DNA of 64,000 nucleotides from Polymyxa betae (lineage: Eukaryota > Endomyxa > Phytomyxea > Plasmodiophorida > Plasmodiophoridae). The translations under genes were made by a program, and so were the position numbers. Under the pieces are notes generated by a model. It was not told where the DNA came from, searched no databases, and saw nothing but the letters and a program-made list of their open reading frames with translations. Of this stretch, positions 41,798-53,654 are shown in pieces. Position 1 is the stretch's first letter; the number at the start of each line of letters is the position of its first letter. The stretch lies in contig RBZT01000527.1 of the NCBI GenBank assembly GCA_003693705.1, forward strand, positions 62,001 through 126,000, given 5' to 3'.

Positions 41798-43610
41798 TTA
41801 ACGACGTCCGAGTTTGACAGAAACTAAGCGTCCTTTACTTCGCTTGTCACGCTCCATCCGATCGAGTGTCTTCTTCACACGGGCCGCTCTCGATAAATCA
41901 CCAGCAGCGGCAACTCGCCGAGGCTCGACTTCCTCATCCATATCGGGCACACGAGATTGTGGCATTATACAGTAATCAAACACCGCTTTCTCTGGACGAG
42001 CAGCATGATGGCTTTGATAATTAATCATGGGTCGGTCTGATGACGACTTCAGCTTTGCTAAGCGGCTCTTCGTCTGTGCAGCGTTTTTTTCAGCATAATC
42101 ATGAATCTTTCGGTAATCAGTATCAGCTTGCATTAAAGGACGCGACCATTTTTCAATCAACGAATGCAGAAGGTGGCGATTCTTTGGCGTTTCTTGTTTC
42201 TTCTTCCAAATATTCATCAGCACTATACCCAAACCCTCGCTTTCATGAAGATAATCACTGTCGATTGGTAGGATCTGCAACAGTTCGTATATGCGAGTCC
42301 TTAAAGTCAAATTCGGTAACGAGCCATCCGGCAAATTCTGAAGCCAATCACGAAACTTTCGTAAAAGGCCCGAATCAAGAAGCATTTCATGCATGCGTGA
42401 CTTTCTGCACTCAGCTTCGACTTCGTCGAGGAGCTTTAACTTTTGAACTGCGGGTTTCTTCTGCCTGTAGGCTTCTTCGTCTGCCTGAACAGGATGTCAC
42501 AAGATTGAGGTGAAAATACGTTCGATATCACCTCGCAGGCTTTTTCCATACGTTCGATTAAGTCAGGTGCAATAGCCTCCATCTCCTCAGTCGTCATTTC
42601 TATCTTCTTGCGGCTACGGCGCCCCAGTTTCATCGATTGTACTACACGGTCGAAAATCGATAATTCCTTTTCTTCCTTATCTTCTTCATCACTGGATTCA
42701 ATGGATTCTTCAGTGGGTTCACTCTGAACGGCTTTTCTCAACTTTCGTTTCTTTTTTGCTGGCTGAGTTTCGTTTACTTCAGCATTTTGCTGATCTTGGG
42801 ATTCTTTCGGATTTGACAATCTCCATTCGGCCATCTCCTTTTGGAATCTTTCCTTATCGGCAGCAGCTTTTTCAAGAAAAGGCTGCATTTTATAGACTTT
42901 AACAAAACGTACATAAAAACAGATTTAACGAACCTTTTTGTCCTCATCAGAAAGTTCTTTCCACAAATTTCCAAGCAACCTTCCCAGCTCTTCAAAGGTG
43001 ATATCAGCGTTCTCTTCCTTTATACGAGGCCTTCTATCTTGAGAAAAAAACATGAAAGCAGTAAGAGGGCGTTTAGGCTGTCCGGGAGCCGCCTTTTTTG
43101 TTCTCTTCTTAGGGATCTTAGATCTAAACGAAATTAGAGCTGAATCAGTAAAGTGTTTGGACATACAGCCTAGATTTTTTTCTCTTCTTCTGAGGTTCCT
43201 CTTCATCTTCGTCGTGATCAGGATCCTCATGAGCGCTATCATCAGATGGAGCAAACGAGCCGTGCTCGGACTCGTAATCAATTTCGGCAGATTTCTCATC
43301 GATAAATTTCTGCAATAGATCCTTGATGCGATTCTTCTCGGCTTTACTAAGTTCATCAATGTTGAGCTACACAAGTTTAAACGGGACGACTTAAACTCGA
43401 ACACAAAGAGGTCACCTCAGCCATCACTCGTTGTCGAACCCCTCTTTCAGTCATATCGGGCGATTGAAGGTCAAGTTCGGATAGCACCTTGTGCATGGCA
43501 TCATCCAGCCCTGGAGAAAGGCGGTCTGGGTCGGGCTTCTCAGATGATCCGGCGACATCGCCGTTCTGATTAGAAGCCTGATCTGCAGCGATGGGATCCT
43601 CAGTGGCCAT
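41798..43610 (-). CDS. DEK_C + HMG-box + IWS1/Spn1 fusion protein
   Basis: Read from ATG 43610. An acidic/Asn start leads to a DEK_C-like domain (HKVLSELDLQSPDMTERGVR), an acidic Ser/Asp/Glu region, then an HMG box (KRPLTAFMFFSQDRRPRIKE, ELGRLLGNLWKELSDEDKK; after an intron MQPFLEKAAADKERFQKEMA). The same uninterrupted exon (42888-42500) continues through KKRKLRK and EESIESSDEEDKEEKE into RRSRKKIEMTTEEMEAIAPD and, after an intron, EAYRQKKPAVQKLKLLDEVE and the TFIIS-N-like IWS1 core (MLLDSGLLRKFRDWLQNLPD, LIEKWSRPLM), ending SVKLGRR. IWS1/Spn1 travels with RNA polymerase II and Spt6. HMG and DEK_C bind DNA or nucleosomes. Because one exon spans HMG end and IWS1 start, this is a true single-gene fusion. 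Confidence 0.88.
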
Positions 43611-44108
43611 TTTGACGTCAAGCGGACAACGACGTCAGCCGACCGATTGGTAGGATTGATGGGTAATAGAGCCTGCCGGCCGCACTATGTGATTGCCCGT
43701 CAGTATTCGGTCATTCGTCCATATCACGAACCTTCGCCAAATCACTTTGTGTGATACATTTCAATCCAGGCTTCTTGATATTCTGGTTTATCGAGGAGAA
43801 CATGCTTGTGGACGGATTGACTTGATATCGAAGATCATTCAATTTATTTAGATACTGAGATGCTGCCTAAATGTATAGTCTGGTAGAATTCCACAAAGTA
43901 CCCTACTGTTGACAGGTTGTCGATTAGACTGGTAATATGCTCAGTTTCTGGATGCAGCATTGAACTTGAAAGCTTGACAAGAACAAATTTCAATCTGCGC
44001 AGTTCTAAATCTCTAGTACAGTAGGCAAATACCTACAGGGAATCCGGTTTGTCTGGTCTCTTTCGTCACGAGCAAATTTCGGTTGTCAAAATCGTTTTTA
44101 AATCCGCC
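43611..44108. other. Divergent intergenic region between IWS1 fusion and MCMBP
   Basis: Probable bidirectional promoter region of two chromatin/replication genes. No long frame or repeat. An in-frame upstream codon run before MCMBP (from 44049) lacks an ATG. Confidence 0.5.
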
Positions 44109-45536
44109 ATGGATACAATCGACTTCGACGCTGTTATCCAAAATCCGTTGAAATTCATTGATGACATCTTCCAGCGAGTCAAATCACCTTTACAATCGAC
44201 CGATACAGATTGGGGAGAAGAGAAGCTCTTAGAGGAAGTCGCTGAAGCTGTCAAGAGCAAACTTGAACCATGTGGTGATGGTTTGATTCGACTATGTGGA
44301 ATGATAACAGAGAGCAAAGGCAGTGAATTCTATAGTGGCGTATATCGTGATCCAGTCAGCAATCAGGTTCATTCAGGAAAGTATCGAGATTCTGCCCCGT
44401 ACGATTGCTGTGATGAGCAATCTCAACGTGTATTCGCTCGTGAAGTCTTCGTTCTGTCAGAAATCCCAGGTCCAAGTTCCTGGATCAAGTGTTCGAATCC
44501 TTTCCTAAGTACAGATCGGGTGTTCTTGAAGGTTCTGGAGCAAGGCAAGATGTATCAAGTTGGGCAACTGGTCGACGTAATTGGAATTCGATCTCAGGAA
44601 TCACCCTCAATCATTCATCAAGTATGGAGCCAGGAATTCTCTTTGTTCTCGATGTCGAAGCCAATGTCAAGTCTGTTATCGGTTCGAGGAGATCTCATCC
44701 AGTTCCTTGCTTATGCTCTTGGAAATGACTATAAGGCTGCCCAATATGTTCTTATACATATGATATCACGAGTTCATTCCCGAGTTCCTCAACAAAGTGT
44801 CGCTATCGGCAACTTTCCAATTCACTTACTGCCGTCGACAGAAGCGGCCGCTCTGATCATGTCGAACAGAATTCAAGAATTGTACTCGCTGTTATTGCCT
44901 TTTACTACGAGTTTGGATGTTTCCATAGAGACGTTGTCCTCTTTTACGAAAATCAGTCCTCGAATGGATTACGAAGCAGAAGAACTGATCTCTGGGCCTC
45001 TACATCTAGCCCCCGGAACTGTACTGATCCTCGATCAAACAAAGATGGAGTCAGGAAAACTAGAAGAGCATGCCCTTCGAAATCTGAAAACTCTCCAACG
45101 CTTGGCAAGCGAACAGAAGTTATCGTTTGATTTCATGTATGATATCGACTTCGAAGTTGATATCCCTGTTCTCGTAATGGCTAAAGAGAGAACTACATTA
45201 ATACCCACTCAATATAAGGTCGGGATTGGTGGAGTTGATCCTCTTCCAGAATATATTGATTATCGTATTGACGACGGTATTTTGGAGGGCTGGCGACAAT
45301 ATATTGCATCTGCCCGACGAATGACAGTACAGCTATCTGAAGGGATCAGTGAAAAAGCCAGAAAGGACTTCCTCGATCACAAACTCAAGGCTGAGGAAAT
45401 GCATCAAGTTCTCAACCTCGCACGTTTACTGAGCGCTTCTTATTTGGAATCGGAATTTACTGAGGCCATCTGGGACGAAGCCTTCTCATTGGAAAAGGAT
45501 CGGTCCAATAATTTCTCTACAAACAGTAAATGCTGA
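44109..45536 (+). CDS. MCMBP: Mini-chromosome maintenance complex-binding protein
   Basis: An intronless frame of about 475 residues from ATG 44109 (MDTIDFDAVIQNPLKFIDDI). Family blocks: GLIRLCGMITESKGSEFYSG (compare human 'FRCMIQDMFDPEFYMG'), HSGKYRDSAPYDC, REVFVLSEIPGPSSWIK, a middle part LIQFLAYALGNDYKAAQYVL and LIHMISRVHSRVPQQSVAIG (the AAA-like remnant), LPFTTSLDVSIETLSSFTKI, GPLHLAPGTVLILDQTKMES and the C-terminal YIASARRMTVQLSEGISEKA. MCMBP binds MCM2-7 (replacing MCM2) in the nucleus and aids MCM handling and sister cohesion. The absence of introns contrasts with most neighbours. Confidence 0.92.
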   Translation: MDTIDFDAVIQNPLKFIDDIFQRVKSPLQSTDTDWGEEKLLEEVAEAVKSKLEPCGDGLIRLCGMITESKGSEFYSGVYRDPVSNQVHSGKYRDSAPYDCCDEQSQRVFAREVFVLSEIPGPSSWIKCSNPFLSTDRVFLKVLEQGKMYQVGQLVDVIGIRSQESPSIIHQVWSQEFSLFSMSKPMSSLLSVRGDLIQFLAYALGNDYKAAQYVLIHMISRVHSRVPQQSVAIGNFPIHLLPSTEAAALIMSNRIQELYSLLLPFTTSLDVSIETLSSFTKISPRMDYEAEELISGPLHLAPGTVLILDQTKMESGKLEEHALRNLKTLQRLASEQKLSFDFMYDIDFEVDIPVLVMAKERTTLIPTQYKVGIGGVDPLPEYIDYRIDDGILEGWRQYIASARRMTVQLSEGISEKARKDFLDHKLKAEEMHQVLNLARLLSASYLESEFTEAIWDEAFSLEKDRSNNFSTNSKC

Positions 45537-46086
45537 TATGGTTAATAATGTTGCTGCAAAGATGAACGTGTCACCTCAAGTGATGCCAAAACTGTGTCCC
45601 AGAGGTCTGCTAGGTGAATACGAATGAAATATCACATAGATTCGGCACAGGTAGTTCGTCAGCAATAATCCGTACAACGACTAACGTCAGCAACATGTGG
45701 CTGAGTCTTTCTTAACGATAGGACAGCATTCCATTCACCTTGTTAGTCCTTGGCATGATGTGTATAGAAGCCTTGCAGTGTGACGTCGCTGAAACAGCAA
45801 TGGACACAGCCGATTTCTGACAACGAAAGCTGTTTTGATTTACAACTGGATTGCATCTATCCGACTACAGTAATGTGTTTGTACAATCGACATCAGTGAT
45901 TCTTCCAGATCACAATCACGTGTGTAGTCCTCAGGTGCAGTCCTACCTTCAAGCTGGCAGTGTATTGAAGCTATAATAGTGATTGTAAAGAACGCAGTTG
46001 ATGTGGTGACGGGGATGGGATTGAGCGCGGCCCTCTCCTGACATGTCATTAGATTTCATATTGAGGATTGCACTTCATCGGAGGCC
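45537..46086. other. Intergenic, nothing assigned
   Basis: Spacer of about 550 bp holding the MCMBP 3' end and the DDB1 promoter. Only a short random minus-strand frame (45840-46049). Confidence 0.5.
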
Positions 46087-49000
46087 ATGTCAAGCACACA
46101 ATATCAATATGTGGTGACAGCTCACAAGCCCACCATTGTTAACCAGGCCGTCGTCGCCGATTTTTGCTCACCTCGTAATCTGATCCTTGCTCGTTTGACT
46201 TGGTTGCAAGTATGGACCGCCAGCCGATCGGCCTTCTCCATGGATATTGACTATCCAGTTTATGGACGTATCGTGGTTCTACGATCATTTAGACCACGAT
46301 CTTCGTCTTTAGATTGGTTGTTTCTGATGACGGAGCGGTTACAGTTCTTTGTCATCGCCTATAACAAATCTACTGGCCGAATCGACACTAAAGCCAGCGG
46401 AGATGCTTCAGACAGAATTGGTCGCCTATCCGAATCCGGCATTAAAGGCTTGGTTGATCCAGGCTGCACAATGATTGCAATGCAAATATATGATGGGCTG
46501 TTAAAGGTCGTCCCCTTGAGCGATGGAGGGATAACATATGGCTCAGCGTATAATATGCGATTCGAAGAGTTGATCATTGTATCAATGACATTCCTTTCCG
46601 TGTCGCCGACAGGCGTTCCAACCTTGATTGTTCTGTTCGAAGACGCTCGGCGCCAGCGATTCGTTCGAACATACACTGTGGATATGGAGATGAAGGAGCT
46701 CAAACGCGGCCAATGGCCTGATGCGTCTGTTGATTTCAGCGCTGAACGAATTGAAGCTGTTCCGTCGCCACTCGGCGGCTATCTCGTCTTCACTAATAAT
46801 CAGATTATATATCGTAATGGCAATGTTGCACTTTCAACTGCCACTAGCGGGTCACCTGTGACTGCATTTGGGCGAGTTGATCAAGATGGGTCTCGCTCGC
46901 TGATTGGAGATGGTGATGGCTCTTTATTCGTGTTACAGCTCAAACAGCAAAATGATGTGGTCATCGGTATGGAGCTTGAACGTATTGGGCATGTGTCACA
47001 ACCTTCTACTCTTTCGTATATCGACAATGGATTCGTATTTATCGGATCGCTTTACGGTGACTCCATGCTGGTTCGACTAACTTCTGAACCTGACACCAAT
47101 GGAGAGTGAGCAATAATGGTTACTCATTTTTTTGCCGCTTATTCTGTTGGTAGGTTTGTGAGTGTTCAAGAGCTGTTTCCGAATCTTGGTCCTATTTGTG
47201 ATATGGCCGTTCTCAATATGGAACAGAGATGTGGGCAATGCCAGCTTATAACGTGCTCTGGTACATTCGGGGACGGATCTCTTCGAGTTGTCTGTAATGG
47301 TATTGGAATGCAAGTACATAGTACGGCATCTATAGCTGGATTTGAGAGTCTCTGGTCTGTTCGACCCTTTTACAAAGCCCGTCATCATCAACTTCTCGTT
47401 CAGTCATTTCCACGTGAAACCCGAGTCTTCGAAATTATTGAACCCAGCCATGATAATGGAGTCCTTGGTGAATACCATTTGATTGAGACTGCTGAAACTG
47501 GTTTGAACTATTCCCAGCAAACGCTCTTCTGCGGCAACATTTTGCCAGATTTCGTTGTGCAAGTCACTCCTTTCTCTGTTCGAACGATCTCTCCTCAGAC
47601 ATGGAAAACCGCTCATGAATGGACTCGTGATTCTCGAGAAGCGGATCCGCATAATGGCCCAATCTCACTGGGTACTGCTGCCGGAAACATTATTGTGGTC
47701 GTGCTTGACAATGCCGTTTTGCAGTATTTGTTAGTTGATAATAGTGGCGTCATTCAACCAGGCCCTCAACGCTTTTTTGAGGACGATATCTCATGCTTGA
47801 GCATTGAACCCCAGCACAAAATCATCACAGTTGGTTTTTGGTCGTCAGCTTCAGTTCGGGTATTATCTTTACCCAACTTCGAAACATTGGCTGAATCCAC
47901 AAGTTTCGGGGAGTTTAGCCTTCCACGCTCTGTTTCTCTAACTCGATTCACTCCAACTTCTCCTCTTTACCTAGTCTGCGGATTATCAGACGGTGTTGTC
48001 GTCAGTTATACAGTTGAAATCGTTGACAACAACCCAGCTGTTTTTCTTAAGGACGTTAGTCGGGTCATTGTCGGAACATATCCAGTCAATTTAACTAGCT
48101 TCAATGCACGATCAAAGACTTTTCTTTTTGTCCTGTGTGATCGCCCGAATCTGATTGGATACGGAGGTGTTGGTCAAGAGCATGATCTTATATTTACCAG
48201 CTGCAATGTCCAGAATGTGCTCTGTATGGCTCCTTTCAACATTCGTGGTGTTCCAACCTGTGTCATACTCGGTTCTGGAAACGACTTGACTGCTGGATTA
48301 CTGGATTCTTCTCAAAAGCTTCACATTCGGCAAGTTCCGCTTTATCAGCAACCCAGGCGTATTGTCCATCACCCCAGCTCACACTGCCTTCTCGTATGTA
48401 CCCTAGCGCTTGCAGATCAGTCTATGATTCCGTTAAAACCGGACGATCCCATTGAAATGCATTATATCAAACTCTTTGATGACCAAACTTTCCAAGAACT
48501 GCAATCGATTCAGTTGCAGCCATTCGAGAATGTAATTTCGGCGATTCTGGCACCTTTAGACGGACAAGATTATTTCGTCGTTGGAACCGGGTTTACGATA
48601 CCAGGGGATGAAGATGCACAATCAGGTCGTATTCTCGTCTATGCGATTGATGCAAAACGCAGACTACTGATTCTGGATTCTCAAAAATCTGTCAATGGAG
48701 GTGTTTATGCATTAAATGCATTTGCTGGAAAGATTCTCTCGACAGTGAACAGCATGATTTGCCTATGGTCTCGAGCTTCTGAACCGAGTGATGACGACGA
48801 GGACGATCTTTGCACCCGTACTCTTGTCTGTGAATGCTCCCGTTATGGGCACGTACTGTCCCTTTACCTGAAATCGTATGGCAACTACTTTATTGTTGGT
48901 GATTTATTGAAGAGTGTTTCCCTAATCGTCTACGATCCATCCGAGAACTGTATGCGGGAGATTGCACGTGATTATGACGCAAACTGGGCCTGCTGCATTG

Positions 49001-49563
49001 AAATGCTAAACGAAAGCATCTATCTCTGTGCTAACAACTCTTACAACTTGTTAACCATGACAAGAAACGTGGTAGCCCTGGATGAAGAAGAGCGTTCAAG
49101 ACTGGAGGTTCCAGGTCGTTTCCATTTGGGGGAGCTCGTGAACGTTATGCATCACGGCTCTTTAGTCGCTACACAGAATTTAGAGATTCACCCACAAGTG
49201 ATATTCGGGACTACAAGTGGAATGATCGGTGTAATGGCATCGTTGACCGAGAAACAGTTTGCTGTCTTATTGAAACTACAATCAACGTTGCAGCGCGAAC
49301 TCAAGAGTTTGGGAAGCCTTTCGCACTCGGTTTGGAGGTCATACCACAATATGGAAGGAATTGTAGAGACTCTGGAGTCAAGAAATTTCATTGACGGCGA
49401 CTTAATTGAACGCTTTGAGACTCTGAACCCGAAAAGACAACAAAAGGTAATTGTTCTCCTAAACCACTGCATATTTTATTCATTTTTGCAGATCGCACAA
49501 GAGATCGACATGCCACTTGACAAGTTGCTTCATCAGATTCAGCGCCTTCAATTAATCTACTAA
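46087..49563 (+). CDS. DDB1: DNA damage-binding protein 1 (CUL4 ligase adaptor)
   Basis: Three exons: 46087-47107, 47156 to about 49446, and about 49492-49563, with 48-nt and ~45-nt introns. The product is about 1,130 residues, normal for DDB1. The start MSSTQYQYVVTAHKPTIVNQ parallels 'MSYNYVVTAQKPTAVN'. Diagnostic blocks include DRIGRLSESGIKGLVDPGC, MIAMQIYDGLLKVVPL, NGEFVSVQELFPNLGPICDM (across intron 1), LITCSGTFGDGSLRVVCNGI, and the C-terminal LHIRQVPLYQQPRRIVHH, GRILVYAIDAKRRL and the CPSF_A domain (FGTTSGMIGVMASLTEKQF, FRYHN-like SYHNMEGIVE, IDGDLIERFETL), ending LHQIQRLQLIY. Three beta-propellers are expected. It links CUL4-ROC1 to substrate receptors in DNA repair and replication. Confidence 0.96.
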
Positions 49564-49628
49564 TTATATACTGACATCTGTACTAACCGATAATATAGAA
49601 TGTATCCAAACAATTTATTCAATTGTAC

Positions 49629-50020
49629 TCAATGGTGGTCATCGGATTCATGAACGAAACGAGCTCCACAGTATTTGCAGGTCTCGATCTTATTCGGCTC
49701 TCGAGTATCCAACTGTAAATCTCACCGTTAGAGAATGAATCATCATCGAAAACACTTACCATAATGTATTCAACAGGATGGCCTAATGGACCACCGCCAC
49801 CGTCGCATACAGCAACATATGCTTTGACTTTAACCGGTGGAACTTGGTCAATCAGGTCGATGGCAGGTTTTGGACGTAGCCTTTGGTCTTCACCAGACAG
49901 CTTGCGCCCCGCGCCACTATTGCTGCTGTCGTTGGTGACGAAGCGAATGGCCCGGCTGCTGATCAGTGGGCGACATGATGGAAGTAGACGACAGATAGTA
50001 GTGGAGCGAATGCCTCTCAT
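49629..50020 (-). CDS. NDUFS6: NADH:ubiquinone oxidoreductase 13-kDa subunit (NDUFS6)
   Basis: ATG at 50020 (MRGIRSTTICRLLPSCRPLI) gives an Arg/Ser-rich mitochondrial presequence. The mature part has VKVKAYVAVCDGGGGPLGHP and VEYIM. A 45-nt intron (GTAAGTG...TTTACAG) joins to LDTREPNKIETCKYCGARFV, ending HESDDHH. The CDGGGGxLGHPxxYIxLD...C-x2-CG-x-R-F pattern with its conserved Cys/His set is the zinc-binding signature of NDUFS6, which sits in the N-module of mitochondrial complex I. The final exon is only about 65 nt. Confidence 0.93.
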
Positions 50021-50359
50021 GGTTGGAAGTTGGGCTGATCGCCCAAATAACGGGCAGGTCACCTTATCGTAATAAGGTCCTTTGTAATCTGTAGGTACAG
50101 ACAGTATGACACATTTAATTCGGACTAATGATTATGTTGTCAGACCAACATTGATGATTCTTTTCCGCTTTTTACTACATTAGTCATCGTATACACTGAT
50201 AGTTCGTTAGCTGACATCAACTATAAAGCAATTGGGGTTTCTTGTGCTTGATATCCATTTCTCTGGATTAGGGTTTTAGGGTTTACAGTATCCTGTGACC
50301 GCTCTTTTCACTGTCGATGCCGTAACGAAAACGTGTTTTCGTATTCGAGCTTCGAGGAG
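50021..50359. other. Divergent intergenic region between NDUFS6 and KIFBP
   Basis: Short head-to-head spacer, likely a shared promoter. It contains a TTAGGGTTTTAGGGTTTA stretch near 50268-50286 that looks like telomeric sequence but is too short to mean more. Confidence 0.5.
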
Positions 50360-52640
50360 ATGGAACTTGAGGATATTCAATTTTTCTATAACAGATATCC
50401 TCAATACAAGGTCCATCAATCATATAGCTGGTATCAATGTCAGACGTGGTTCATCTAGGAGGCATTACGATTAGTCACTACTGATGGATCAGCTACAGAT
50501 ATCGAAGAGAAGAGACATCAAGCTCGAGAAATCCTGGTAAAGTCGTCTTTCACAATACCGATGTCGATCTGAATTTTTACAGACAGGGATTTTGACAGAT
50601 TCGGAAGCGTCCTCGAATTCGTTATGGACTGCTATTGTCAAATCAGCTATCGGCTGTGTTCTGATCGCTTTTGTAAGGAACGATTTTTTCTAGAATTTGT
50701 GCAATGTTTACATATAATTGTTAGGAACATATGGGTGAAGGTGAGAGAATTCTTGTTGAAACCATTCCCCTTTTAGAGCAATACCAACACATTACATGCT
50801 TGCAATTAATTCAAAGGTATTTACGAATATGCTTTGAAACTTATACTGATGTCCTATTCAGTCTGAATACATTAGCTGTTGTACATTATCAGAGAGGAGA
50901 TATTGATACAGCTACACAATACTTGGAGAGGGCTGAGGCTTTATGTTCTCAACATACAGGCGAGGGCCAGTCTGACCCTGATCGCAACGAGATCGATCAT
51001 TGCAATACTCAGACTGTCTTTCTGCTAGCACAGGTCGCTTCTATGTCCTGATTCTGATCAGTTCAATATCTCATCTAAATTCTAACAGATTTATAGTCAA
51101 TCTTGCGAATCAGACAAAGCAGCATTCTATTGTCATAAGACGCTACAACAGCAAATCTCATTTAGGGACTCAAACACTGATTTCGATTCCTTTGTGCGAC
51201 CATCATCGTCATCACATTCAATGCCTCATTCATCGAACCTTTTAGGAATGGGCATCCAACTGCATTAAACTATCTGCCTTCTATGTTAATAACAACAGAT
51301 TACGTCAAGCCAGGTACTGCATCGATGTAGCGCTGGCGATCTTACCGGAGGGCCAGTACGTTTCATGGGGAACTGTGCTTTGGCCTGTGTCAATTACGTT
51401 TAGGTCTGAGAAAGATGTGTTTATCAAGGCCGATATTCATTGTGCTTTTGCCGAAGTTTATAGTCGTTGGCTGCATCTGTAATGAAGACATTCTGATGAG
51501 TTCAATATTGACATTTGATTGGTGATATCAGGTCGGGTGATCTATACCAGGGCGAACATCAACAATCAGACACCGACTTCCGCCTTAATAATACCATTGA
51601 CGAATTTGTATCTGTATCTGTCCAGATTCCAGCCTGTCTTCAAATTGCTCAGACTTTAAAAGACGTAACAATCTCACTTCCTTCGTGTTCAAGTATTGAC
51701 AGACTTTCTGATAGGCTCAGACCATCTTCCGTGAAGGACATCTGCATTTTCAATCTGCTTTGAAGGTTTACACTCTGGATGGATTTGTTACAGATCATGT
51801 CGTTCTTCTACAGGTTCGGAAATGATGGGACTTTTGTATCTAATAACATGCTGTATAGAAAGCCAGTGCGCTGCTGAAAGATCTCATCGTTTTCAGTTCT
51901 GATCATTCACATATATGGTATTGTTTTAGTCAGATCAGGTGTTCTTATTATACTCATTTCGTTATGTAGCAAATTACATAAACGACGAATTGATTTGCTG
52001 GAATCTGTAACTGGCAAATTGAATCCGAAGATTTACACCGCATTCGTCCGCCAATTGCTTTACGAATTAGCAGAATGTTATTCTGATATGGCAGATTCCA
52101 AGGTGAAATGTTTCGTACATGTTGTTTGAAGTCGTTATTTGAACTCTGCAGCTTGAACAGATCAATCAGGAATCTGCTCAATGTAAAGCCTCGAGGTTCA
52201 AGAAGGTTAACCTTCTGTAAGGATGATGTGAAGCAGGAATCACCATCATCTTTATCTAATTCATTTACAGAACCGCTAAATCGATCCAATACTTCAGACA
52301 GTTCATATCGTCCCTGACAGAACATGGATCCAGTGAAGTTGATTCTGGTTCCATCCATACTTTTCTGAAAGCTAAATTCCAAGTTGCCAGATTGTAAAAC
52401 TCGATTTATTGTCGTGCGTCGCTTTTAATTCGTTTGTTACATAGGCATTCTAGATTCATTCATTCTGATAACGAGCCACGAGTCGCTTCCTTAAAGTCCA
52501 GCCTGCATGAATATGAAGAAATCATCAGTTTGTGTAGGAAGAGACCCGTTGATGAGTTCAAAGAAGAACTCCACATTTGTCAGGAAATGTGTTCTCTGCT
52601 TCCGCTCAAGATCCAATCTCTTCTGTCCTCTGATCAGTAA
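50360..52640 (+). CDS. KIFBP: KIF-binding protein (KBP/KIFBP)
   Basis: About 12 small exons. ATG 50360 starts MELEDIQFFYNRYPQYK, then EALRLVTTDGSATDIEEKRH and SLWTAIVKSAIGCVLIAF. The TPR-like core is clear: VLFSLNTLAVVHYQRGDIDT, TVFLLAQ joined to IYSQSCESDKAAFYCHKTLQ, EWASNCIKLSAFYVNNNRLR, YCIDVALAIL, FIKADIHCAFAEVYSRWLHL, YTLDGFVTDHVVLLQ, HKRRIDLLESVTGKLNPKIY, VRQLLYELAECYSDMADSK, TAKSIQYFRQFISSLTEHGS and the C-terminal EELHICQEMCSLLPLKIQSL. These follow human KBP block by block (HKRRIAMLEPLT..LNP; LSKEMVSLLPTKM). KBP binds kinesin motor domains and blocks microtubule engagement. It is found in metazoans and several flagellated lineages. Confidence 0.88.
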
Positions 52641-53654
52641 TACATCAATTGAAATTGTTTTACCTGAAACATTCGCAGTTCCTTTTGAGTTCTCAATTGC
52701 CTGATCTTGATCGTCCCTCTTGTGGCTTTCAGCAACTGATTCGTCAATGATCACAATTGAAAGCTGCTGCAGGGAAGTGCTCAGGAAACGGGAAATGTAC
52801 GAATACACGTTTAGTTTCCGATCGTTCTTGAACACCTCCCAACAGCAGCGTTCAATTTTGACCAACAACGTTGTAATCGATACTGAAGCCGTGATAACTA
52901 TATGGAAATGATCAGATATCGGCTCGGCGATATCGATTTCACTGTCGAAAGGGGGTCGAGGTCGGATCGATCGTACCTGGTCGATCAAGAACACGAGAAC
53001 CACTGGGCAATCTAGAAACAGAAACTGGAAGATCTGGTTTTGGGGGCGATCCAATCCACTCAGAAGTCGTATCGACCCAGCGTATCTACTTCAATATCCA
53101 TGTATGGATGAGGCTGTTCTCAATTCTTGTCATCCGATGTCTGAACAGCTTGCTTTAGGTACGACATTGGTTTCTAGAAGTTCTGATTCGTTGATGCCGT
53201 TTACCAGAACGTCGACACAATGTAATCGACACATTTTGGATAGATTATGCTCAGAGATTATAAACAACCATTTTAAACAATACGACCCATTACTGACGCT
53301 CGGCTCCTGGATTGAAACTTCTATGATGTGATCAGGATATATCATGCCGACTAGAAGCAATGGGGCTCGCCTTCTTCGCTTCCGTTTACCAAAGAACTTT
53401 CAGCTAGATTCGTCAACGGTTTTATCGTTGGCCTTTGTCAATTCGACCTTCCAGGGAAGGCAGTGTGCCACCACATTCGCTACATTCACCATTAAGGATA
53501 TTCAGAAACCAAACGATAGCTATTTAAGAATTCGTTAAGAAGAATGGATCTGTGTCATCGACCCGCGATAATTCAATATTCGATAGCACGGAGGTCAAAG
53601 ATCGAAAAATGTGTAGTTGGCTTTTATTATATTCTATGATGTTATTACCAGAAT
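52641..53654. other. Unresolved interval with open frames on both strands
   Basis: A minus-strand frame covers 53054-52491 (HFHIVITASVSITTLLVKIE, NVYSYISRFLSTSLQQLSIV) but runs into the last KIFBP exon in antisense. Plus-strand frames at 53104-53331 and 53344-53538 are also open. A small minus-strand ATG near 53099 (MDIEVDTL) precedes a splice-like GT...CAG. I cannot decide which strand is coding. A gene of up to about 200 residues is likely present given the compactness elsewhere. Confidence 0.3.

Noticed and set aside
52491-53054. Minus-strand frame with faint resemblance to REV7/MAD2L2 HORMA start
   Set aside because: The match rests on a few residues (FKNDRKLN, YISRFLS...IVIID), the HORMA C-terminal half would have to lie antisense to KIFBP, and the length available is too small.
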